A stretch of DNA of 64,000 bases from NCBI GenBank assembly GCA_029010495.1, contig JAQXKO010000025.1, positions 62,001 through 126,000 on the forward strand. Reading direction: 5' to 3'. Source of the stretch: Clostridiales bacterium (GTDB lineage: Bacteria; Bacillota; Clostridia; Lachnospirales; Lachnospiraceae). The notes under the pieces were generated by a model. The model had not been told where the DNA came from. It was given only the letters and a program-made list of their open reading frames with translations, and did not search any database. Of the stretch, positions 33,471 to 40,267 are shown piece by piece; the first letter of the stretch is position 1, and every line of letters begins with the position of its first letter. Position numbers and translations under genes: made by a program.

Positions 33471-36022
33471 ATTATAAAGAAGCAAAAATGTTACTTTTAT
33501 CTGACAGGTTTAATCTGAGCATGCCCGGTACGGACAGGATTAAAAAGGTATTATCAATATTGGGAAATCCAAATGATAAAATAAATTGTATTCATGTTGT
33601 CGGAAGCAATGGGAAGGGCTCTGTGTCAACAATGCTTTCGTCAATCTTTGGCATGTCAGGTCTAAATGTAGGTTTATTCAACTCTCCATATATTACAGAA
33701 TTAACCGAATACATTTCTCTTAACGGTAAAAACATGTCAGAAGAGGATTTTGCTTACTATTTTAACAAGGTTTATGAGTGTCTGTCACAATGCGGGATTG
33801 TGTTGACACATTTTGAAGTGATTACAGTTATGTCGGTGCTTTATTTCGCAGATAATAATTGTGATTTATGTATTTATGAAGCCGGAATGGGGGGCACATC
33901 AGATGCGACTAATGTGTTCCCGCATTCTTTATTAACCATTCTTACGACAGTATCATTAGAGCATATTGAATATCTTGGTAATACAATAGAAAGTATTATA
34001 AGCAATAAGCTCGGAATAGTCGGCAGAGGAGAAACTGTTCTTACATGCTTTGATAAATATCAGGATATTATTGAAAAATATTGCAGGGATAATCAGTTAA
34101 ATCTATGTATCGGTGACTCAAAAGCAGTTAATGTGAAGGAACTATATATTGACAGGATTTGCTTCGAGTATTGCGGGGTGGAATATAATCTTAATACAGG
34201 AGCCGTTTATCAGATTAATAATTGTATTACGGTCATAAATGCAATAAAAATAATTAACGGACTCTGTTTGTTTGATAATGTGGCTGACGAAACTGTAAAA
34301 AAAGCGTTTGAAACATTTTATATTAAATCACGTTTTGAAATTATCTGTAAAAAGCCTCTTATTATTGTTGACGGTGCACACAATTCCGAATGTGCTGAAT
34401 CAATAGCCGATATGATAAAAATGCATGGAATTGATAATTATATTCTTGTAACAGGAGTGATGAAGGATAAGGATTACAAATCCATTTATAATAAAATTGC
34501 TGTACATGCGAAAACAATAATTACAATTGACAATAATATTCCAAGAGCATTAAAAAGTGATCTTCTTGCGAGGGAGTGCCGTAATTACTGCGATAATATT
34601 ATTGATGCGCGCGATGCTGTTTATGCGGCAGAGTATATTTATAATCATGCAGAGGAAAATACAATTGTTTTATTTGCCGGCACTCTGTATATGACGGATT
34701 CATTTAAGGAAGCAGTCAGGCTGTTTTATGACTCAGAGTATTGTTTGAAATCATCGGCTGATATGATTCACAGACTTACGTCCAAAAGCTTTTATTCGAC
34801 ACATTATCCGATTGATGACATGAAGAGTATGCTTCGTTATTTTAATAATCCCGAAGAGTCCTACAAAATAATACATGTGGCAGGAACAAACGGCAAAGGT
34901 TCAACATGTAAAATGCTTGACGGACTTTTAATAAATAATAATCTTAATGTCGGCTTATTTACGTCTCCTTATATTAAAATATTCAATGAAAGAATCACAT
35001 TTAATGACACACCGATTGAAGATGCTTATTTATCTTATATAGGCAGTTTGGTTTTGGAAAAAATGACAATAATGGGGCTTGATTTAAATCAGTTTGCGAT
35101 AATTACATTAATTGCATTTATTTATTACAGAATAAAAAGGGCTGATTATGTTATCCTTGAAACAGGTCTTGGAGGTACTTATGATCCGACAAATGTAGTA
35201 GACAAGCCTGCTGTATCTGTCATTACAAATATCGGGCCGGACCATATTGCCGTGCTTGGTGATACCATTTCTTCTATAGCAAAGGCAAAGGCAGGTATTA
35301 TTAAGAAGGATGTACCTGTTGTTGTATATCCTTCGGAGGAAGAGGCAGTCAATGTAATTATTAATCAGGCAAAGACAGTGAAATCCAATGTAATATTTGC
35401 AGATAAGCAGGAAATATCATCAGTTGATTATGACAGTTTTGTATATAACAATTATCGATACAGGATTGGATTAGTCGGAGATTACCAGAAATTAAATGCT
35501 CTTACTGCAATAAAAACTTATGAAGCGTTAATAAATGACAAAAGGTTAAACATGGAGCCTGAATATATTTCCGACTGCCTGTCTAAAACCTCTTGGCCGG
35601 GCAGAATGGAAAAATTATCAGATAATCCGTTATGTTATGTCGATGGCGGACACAATGTTCAATGTATTGAAAATGTACTTGCATTTTTTGAAAAATACTA
35701 TCCATCAAGAAAAATAATAGTTATAGCCGGCTTTATGAAGGATAAGCAATATGATGAGATGATTAAGCTGTTATGTGAAAAATGCAGCAAAATATTTCTC
35801 ACACAGGTAAATTACCCGCGCTCTCTTAACATTATGGAATTGACTAAAATCAAAAATAGATATAAAATATTATCTGATGTGTCTGAATCGTTGGGGGAGG
35901 CTTTTTTGAAGGCAACAGAAGCTTATGATGATAATTCGGTTATATTTATTACCGGTTCTCTGTACCAAATTAATGATGCATATAATTTGTTTGATTTTGG
36001 AGGAGTGAATGGAAGAAAATAA
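33467..36022 (+). CDS. folC: Tandem FolC-FolC fusion (folylpolyglutamate synthase)
   Basis: A protein of 851 residues, twice the usual 420-440. Copy 1 (about 1-425) has the P-loop HVVGSNGKGS, YEAGMGGTSDATN and IIVDGAHN. Copy 2 (about 435-851) has HVAGTNGKGST, TSPYIKIFNERI, ETGLGGTYDPTN, NIGPDH and YVDGGHN. Each is a complete Mur-ligase-like FolC unit. Copy 2 is closer to canonical; copy 1 lacks the ERI Arg (TEYI) and has SLEH for the usual DH. FolC adds glutamates to folates so they are kept in the cell. It is coupled to folT (ATGA) and under the THF riboswitch. The frame is unbroken, so this is a true fusion. Confidence 0.9.
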   Translation: MNYKEAKMLLLSDRFNLSMPGTDRIKKVLSILGNPNDKINCIHVVGSNGKGSVSTMLSSIFGMSGLNVGLFNSPYITELTEYISLNGKNMSEEDFAYYFNKVYECLSQCGIVLTHFEVITVMSVLYFADNNCDLCIYEAGMGGTSDATNVFPHSLLTILTTVSLEHIEYLGNTIESIISNKLGIVGRGETVLTCFDKYQDIIEKYCRDNQLNLCIGDSKAVNVKELYIDRICFEYCGVEYNLNTGAVYQINNCITVINAIKIINGLCLFDNVADETVKKAFETFYIKSRFEIICKKPLIIVDGAHNSECAESIADMIKMHGIDNYILVTGVMKDKDYKSIYNKIAVHAKTIITIDNNIPRALKSDLLARECRNYCDNIIDARDAVYAAEYIYNHAEENTIVLFAGTLYMTDSFKEAVRLFYDSEYCLKSSADMIHRLTSKSFYSTHYPIDDMKSMLRYFNNPEESYKIIHVAGTNGKGSTCKMLDGLLINNNLNVGLFTSPYIKIFNERITFNDTPIEDAYLSYIGSLVLEKMTIMGLDLNQFAIITLIAFIYYRIKRADYVILETGLGGTYDPTNVVDKPAVSVITNIGPDHIAVLGDTISSIAKAKAGIIKKDVPVVVYPSEEEAVNVIINQAKTVKSNVIFADKQEISSVDYDSFVYNNYRYRIGLVGDYQKLNALTAIKTYEALINDKRLNMEPEYISDCLSKTSWPGRMEKLSDNPLCYVDGGHNVQCIENVLAFFEKYYPSRKIIVIAGFMKDKQYDEMIKLLCEKCSKIFLTQVNYPRSLNIMELTKIKNRYKILSDVSESLGEAFLKATEAYDDNSVIFITGSLYQINDAYNLFDFGGVNGRK

Positions 36023-37046
36023 TGTCGGCCTTGAAAAAGAATTATCAAATAAAAGAAAAGAAAATCGATTTTCTTTCGAGGATTTTGAAAAGGCTGAGAA
36101 TAATGAAAATTTTATTGCGGATAAAGAAGCGATAATTATACCGGACGATAATTCCGATACATCACTATCTGAAAAGGATAATACAGAAGAGACGACTGAA
36201 GGAAGCGAAAATATCAGCATAGAAGAGTCGGCTGAGGAAAGAGAAAGTGTCAGCATAGAAGAGCCTGCCCAAGGAAGCATAAAGGATAACGAGTACGATG
36301 CTTTGGAATCTGCTGAAAATCAAATATTTACCGAGGAAGAAAAATACAGGGCATTTTTGCAGGAAGCATTTTCAAACCCGGCAAATGAGGCTATGACAGC
36401 AGATTTGGAAGAGAAGAAAGAGGCACTAAACACAGAGCTGCTTGAGGGAAAATTAATGCTTGAACAGCTTCGTGAAGAAGTTGAAAGGGAAGAAGAAAAG
36501 ATTGCTCCGATAAGAGATGAATATATGAAAAAAATTGAAGAGATGGAGCAACAGATAACAAAGCTTGAGCTTGACCATAAAATTAAAGTTAAAAATCATG
36601 TTAAGCGAAAAGCTGAATTGAATGATCTTAAAAAAGAAATGAAAAATGAACAGATAAATCAGGAGGTTTATCAGGATGTTGCCGATGCATTAAAAGAACG
36701 TGCGGAGAAAACATTATTTAATAAACAAAAAATTCTTGATTTATACAATGAAAAGCAGAATGAAGCTGATGATTCCAAAAATAAATTCATTGATATGATG
36801 CTGAAGATAGAGGAGCTTGAAGCCGGAAAGGATGAGGAAGAAGCAGCTCATCAGCTGGAAGAGGAAGAATTCCTTCAAAATAAAGAGAAGCTGGAAGAAG
36901 AACTTAATCAGATAAAAAATGAACTTGCTGAAAAAACATCTGATTATATGGAAATAAAATGTAAATATGAGACTGATTTGAACGATTTTTCAAATAAAGA
37001 AAATGATTATCTTGAGATAGTCGCTAAGTTATCAGAACTCAAATAA
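36009..37046 (+). CDS. Acidic coiled-coil protein of unknown function
   Basis: A protein of 345 residues, not recognised. Residues 1-115 are acidic and low in complexity (runs of Glu, Ser, Asp). From about 120 to the end it is almost all heptad-like Lys/Glu/Leu coiled coil, with short breaks. No membrane segment or signal peptide is present, so it should be cytoplasmic. It overlaps folC by 14 bases behind a GGAGG site and is followed, 30 bases on, by a membrane protein whose cytoplasmic N-terminus is also helical. A scaffold or partner role is conceivable but unproven. It lacks ATPase motifs, so it is not SMC-like. Confidence 0.7.
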   Translation: MEENNVGLEKELSNKRKENRFSFEDFEKAENNENFIADKEAIIIPDDNSDTSLSEKDNTEETTEGSENISIEESAEERESVSIEEPAQGSIKDNEYDALESAENQIFTEEEKYRAFLQEAFSNPANEAMTADLEEKKEALNTELLEGKLMLEQLREEVEREEEKIAPIRDEYMKKIEEMEQQITKLELDHKIKVKNHVKRKAELNDLKKEMKNEQINQEVYQDVADALKERAEKTLFNKQKILDLYNEKQNEADDSKNKFIDMMLKIEELEAGKDEEEAAHQLEEEEFLQNKEKLEEELNQIKNELAEKTSDYMEIKCKYETDLNDFSNKENDYLEIVAKLSELK

Positions 37047-37076
37047 ATAGAAAAGTATTTATAACAGGGGAATAAA

Positions 37077-38150
37077 ATGGGAGAAGAACAATTATTTGCA
37101 AGTAAAGCGGAAAAATTATATTTGAAAATTGAAAAAGCCCAGCAAAAGCTTAATGAAGCTGATGATCCGGCTTCGATTAATGCAATAGGTAAGCTTATTA
37201 TTAAACTTCAGAACGAATTGCAGATGACGGGTAATCAACTGTACATATCAAAAGCAAATGAAATAATCAATCTCAGAAAGTTTAATAAGCAGAAGAAAAA
37301 TATAAATTGGAAGCCAATTGTGTTATTACTTCTTTTATTTGTGTTATTTGGCGCTTTGATGTATGGAGGTAAAGATAACGATACACCTAAACAGACCGGC
37401 AATAAAGGAACCGGTACTCAGTCGGCAAACATTAAAACTGCTACCCCTACAGTGAAAGGTGATAATTCGCAGATAGGTGCAGTTGAACCTGGAGGAGAGA
37501 ATACGATTCAGCCTACAGAGGAATTGAAGTCTACAGAAACGCCTGTACCTTCAAATACAAAATATGTTACGCCTACAAAGCAGATTATCGCATCTGCCGC
37601 AACAAACACCCCTACGCCGACGAAGAAGGTTAACACGCCTACACCGACGAAGAAGGTTAACACCCCTACGCCGACGAAGAAGGTTAATACACCTACGCCG
37701 ACGAAAAAGGTGAATACACCTACGCCTACGCCGACGACGAAAGTTAATACACCTACACCGACGAAGAAGGTTAATACGCCTACGCCTACGAAGAGAGTTA
37801 ATACGCCTACGCCGACTAAGAAGGTTAATACACCTACGCCTACGCCGACTCCGATTTATGTTAAAAATTCTTCGATGAATTTTTCAACCAAATGGCCAAG
37901 TAATTCTTACAGTTATATTTATCAATACAATTTTGACTGTTCGGCACTTAATAAAAATAAGGTTACTTCAAAAACCAGGGTTACGGTAACATTTTCCACG
38001 ACTATTACCGATGTTGTTCAGTCCTGGAACGGAACTGTAACTAATTCGGGTAATACTATTATTATTACAGGATTTACCGGGTCAAATCCGGGCTTTAGTA
38101 TTGAAGCAGGTGAAAATCTGAAAATACTTTATATAACTGTAGTATATTAA
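37077..38150 (+). CDS. Membrane-anchored protein with TPT repeats and CBM2-like C-terminal domain
   Basis: A protein of 357 residues. Residues 1-78 are a charged helical region, probably cytoplasmic; 81-98 (PIVLLLLLFVLFGALMYG) is a membrane anchor. A Ser/Thr/Pro linker leads to about nine copies of a NTPTPTKKV repeat (177-259). The last 95 residues form a beta-rich domain (YIYQYNFDCS, VTVTFSTTITDVVQSWNG, ILYITVVY) resembling family 2-type cellulose-binding domains, similar in plan to the end of the next gene product. No catalytic domain is seen. It may hold the cell to cellulose or act with the following cellulase. Confidence 0.72.
   Translation: MGEEQLFASKAEKLYLKIEKAQQKLNEADDPASINAIGKLIIKLQNELQMTGNQLYISKANEIINLRKFNKQKKNINWKPIVLLLLLFVLFGALMYGGKDNDTPKQTGNKGTGTQSANIKTATPTVKGDNSQIGAVEPGGENTIQPTEELKSTETPVPSNTKYVTPTKQIIASAATNTPTPTKKVNTPTPTKKVNTPTPTKKVNTPTPTKKVNTPTPTPTTKVNTPTPTKKVNTPTPTKRVNTPTPTKKVNTPTPTPTPIYVKNSSMNFSTKWPSNSYSYIYQYNFDCSALNKNKVTSKTRVTVTFSTTITDVVQSWNGTVTNSGNTIIITGFTGSNPGFSIEAGENLKILYITVVY
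37605..37853 (+). repeat. 27-base tandem repeats encoding NTPTPTKKV
   Basis: About nine head-to-tail units with small variations and two with an extra CCTACG-type insertion. All changes are multiples of three, so the frame is kept. Length could vary by slippage between strains. Confidence 0.92.
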
Positions 38151-38170
38151 TTTCACATTTTGAGGTGTTT

Positions 38171-40009
38171 ATGGAAGAAAATAAAGAGAAAAAAAAGAAT
38201 TATAAAAATCTGATAATTTTTATATTGTTGTTGATGTTTATCGGAAGTGGCGGGTATCTTTTGTTTGGCAGCAAAAATGAGCTGGATAACGAATATGTCA
38301 GCAAAGGTAACAAACCGACTTATTCTGCCAACGATAATCCTGCAGGCGGGAATACTGCTGAGATAGGCAAAGATAATGATGAAGAATCTTTGGAATTAAC
38401 AGGCAGTCCATCGGAGGACGTCACACCGACAAATGAACCGACAAAATCAGAACCGACAGTCGAAATTACTGAGGTAATTACACCTACAGGAAATGTAAGC
38501 GGAACGGCAACTGCTTCGCCTACGCCTGAAAAAAAGCCCGTGACTGTTCCTACAAAGACTGTTACAAAGGCTCCTGCGGTAACACTGACAAAGGTTCCTA
38601 CAAAATCACCTGTAAATGTATCAGGGACACCTGTTTCAATTCACGGAAAGCTTGGTGTATCGGGCACAAAGCTTGTTGATAAGAATGGAAAGGCATTTCA
38701 GCTCAAGGGCGTCAGTACTCACGGAATTGCATGGTTCCCTGGTTATGTAAATAAGGCTGCTTTTCAAAATCTTCGAGATGACTGGGGTGCTAACACAGTC
38801 AGACTTGCAATGTATACTCATGAATCTGGCGGATATCTTGCGGGAGGCAATAAAGCTGAGCTTGAAAAAATTGTTACAAATGGTGTTCAGTATGCAACCG
38901 AATTGGGAATGTATGTAATTATTGACTGGCATACACTTAACGGCGCCGGTTCAAATCCTGCCAATACATTATCAGATGCAAAGCTTTTCTGGAATAAAAT
39001 TTCTAAGAAATATGCATCCTATAATAATGTTATATATGAAATATGTAATGAGCCAAACAGCGGAGCGTCCTGGTCCTCAGTAAAGGGGTATGCTGAAGCG
39101 GTAATTAAGGTTATCAGAGCTAATGACCCTGATGCAGTCATTCTTATCGGAACTCCAACCTGGTGCCAGGATGTTGACCAGGCAGCTGCAAATCCGATTA
39201 AGGGTCAGAAAAACATCATGTATACTCTTCATTTTTATGCCGGAACGCATAAACAATGGCTTAGAGATAAAATGGTTGCGGCAATCAACAAAGGACTTCC
39301 TATATTTGTCTCTGAATTCGGTATTACAGATGCATCCGGTAACGGAGCATGCGATATTAAAGAAGCAAACACCTGGATAAAAACGCTTGACAGCTATAAC
39401 GTAAGCTATATTTGCTGGAACCTGGCTAATAAAAACGAATCGTCAGCCATGATAAAATCGGGCGTATCAAAAACCAGCGGATGGACGTATAGTGATTTAA
39501 AGGATGAAGGAAAATGGTTTGTCGATGTTCTGCGCGGAAGAATAAGTCAGGACAAGGTGGGAGCATATAAGTCCGGTACAGGCGAAAATATAGTTGCTCC
39601 AAAGCCTTCGTTAACACCTACAAAGTCACCCGGAAGTGCAACGCCTACTCCTACAAAGACGCCTGTTGCAACACCGACCGTAAAACCTGTAGATAAACCC
39701 GAAAGCTTTTCGGCAAACGGTGTTACACTAAAGCCAGAGAATTCCTGGGAAGGCAACTGTCAATATGCCATAAGCTTTCAGAATAATGACGGCTCTCCTG
39801 TAGATGATTGGACTATCAAAATCCAGTTTGAATCTGCCGTGTCGGTTAATAACGGATGGAACTGCAGTTATTCTGTCGAAAATAATAATATTATTATTAA
39901 ACCCGCAAGTTATAATAAATATTTACCTGACGGAAAATTAAGCAATGTCGGTCTTATAATTCATAGTGAAAAAGGTTTTAAAATTAAGAATGTAACAATT
40001 ACATATTGA
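38171..40009 (+). CDS. Membrane-anchored GH5 endoglucanase with CBM2-like domain
   Basis: A protein of 612 residues. A Lys-rich N-terminus and one membrane segment (IIFILLLMFIGSGGYLLF) act as an uncleaved anchor; a Thr/Pro/Val-rich linker runs to about 155. The GH5 domain (about 160-455) has FQLKGVSTHGIAWF, IDWHTL, the acid/base YEICNEPN (Glu near 293), HFYAGTH and the nucleophile VSEFG (Glu near 381), as in subfamily GH5_2 cellulases. A second TPT linker leads to a C-terminal CBM2-like domain (about 515-612). It hydrolyses beta-1,4-glucan at the cell surface. TGAGG upstream favours the ATG at 38171 over the track's GTG. Confidence 0.92.
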   Translation: MEENKEKKKNYKNLIIFILLLMFIGSGGYLLFGSKNELDNEYVSKGNKPTYSANDNPAGGNTAEIGKDNDEESLELTGSPSEDVTPTNEPTKSEPTVEITEVITPTGNVSGTATASPTPEKKPVTVPTKTVTKAPAVTLTKVPTKSPVNVSGTPVSIHGKLGVSGTKLVDKNGKAFQLKGVSTHGIAWFPGYVNKAAFQNLRDDWGANTVRLAMYTHESGGYLAGGNKAELEKIVTNGVQYATELGMYVIIDWHTLNGAGSNPANTLSDAKLFWNKISKKYASYNNVIYEICNEPNSGASWSSVKGYAEAVIKVIRANDPDAVILIGTPTWCQDVDQAAANPIKGQKNIMYTLHFYAGTHKQWLRDKMVAAINKGLPIFVSEFGITDASGNGACDIKEANTWIKTLDSYNVSYICWNLANKNESSAMIKSGVSKTSGWTYSDLKDEGKWFVDVLRGRISQDKVGAYKSGTGENIVAPKPSLTPTKSPGSATPTPTKTPVATPTVKPVDKPESFSANGVTLKPENSWEGNCQYAISFQNNDGSPVDDWTIKIQFESAVSVNNGWNCSYSVENNNIIIKPASYNKYLPDGKLSNVGLIIHSEKGFKIKNVTITY

Positions 40010-40034
40010 TTGAAATTTATTTTTATGATATAAT
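40006..40034 (+). promoter_or_regulatory. Candidate upstream pnp promoter (P1)
   Basis: TTGATT, 17 bases, TATAAT, with extended -10 TGA. The -35 box contains the cellulase stop codon. Its -10 box overlaps the 5' arm of the terminator hairpin that follows the cellulase gene. Confidence 0.6.
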
Positions 40035-40069
40035 ACAGGTTGGTGTATGCCGACCTGTATTATTTGTTT
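40030..40069 (+). terminator. Terminator after the cellulase gene
   Basis: ATAATACAGGTTGG pairs with CCGACCTGTATTAT over 14 bp (one wobble) around the 6-base loop TGTATG, followed by TTGTTTT. It ends the folT-cellulase unit. Confidence 0.8.
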
Positions 40070-40091
40070 TATCGATTATAATTTAATAATT

Positions 40092-40120
40092 TTTATGGTG
40101 AAATATAAGATTATTATAAT
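40092..40120 (+). promoter_or_regulatory. Candidate second pnp promoter (P2)
   Basis: TTTATG, 17 bases, TATAAT. The start point near 40127 would include the whole long leader hairpin. Confidence 0.45.
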
Positions 40121-40151
40121 GGGTTTTATAAGTCTATAAGGCGGTGACACA

Positions 40152-40202
40152 ATGAATAAGCTGTTTATCGTAACTTCTGAAAAGCACCTGATTTATAAAT
40201 AA
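40152..40202 (+). CDS. Possible 16-codon leader ORF upstream of pnp
   Basis: ATG preceded by AAGGCGGTG at workable spacing, reading MNKLFIVTSEKHLIYK and stop. It spans the whole 5' arm of the pnp leader hairpin and much of the loop, so its translation would unfold the hairpin. It has no known homologue in memory; it may be a chance ORF. Confidence 0.35.
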   Translation: MNKLFIVTSEKHLIYK

Positions 40203-40240
40203 TGTCTGTATCAAATGTTTTTCAGTAGTTACGACAGCTT
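40158..40240 (+). ncRNA. Long leader hairpin of pnp
   Basis: The 5' arm (AAGCTGT-ttat-CGTAACT-t-CTGAAAA-g-CA, 40158-40186) pairs with the 3' arm (40216-40240, TG-t-TTTTCAG-t-AGTTACG-ACAGCTT). This gives about 24 pairs including one G-U, with one T-T mismatch and one 4-base bulge. It ends 15 bases before the pnp Shine-Dalgarno. E. coli pnp has an RNase III-cut leader hairpin used for autoregulation; a similar role here is inference. Confidence 0.75.
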
Positions 40241-40267
40241 AAATAACATAACAAAAGGAGTAAAAAA

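Noticed and set aside
33467-36022. FolC double length as an assembly duplication
   Set aside because: The two halves differ throughout in protein and DNA, so this is not a copied read segment; the frame is unbroken.
36009-37046. SMC-like or Rad50-like ATPase
   Set aside because: Long coiled coil but no Walker A, Walker B or signature motif.
37605-37853. Possible CRISPR-like or minisatellite array
   Set aside because: The 27-base units are contiguous, in frame and encode NTPTPTKKV; there are no spacers and no cas genes.
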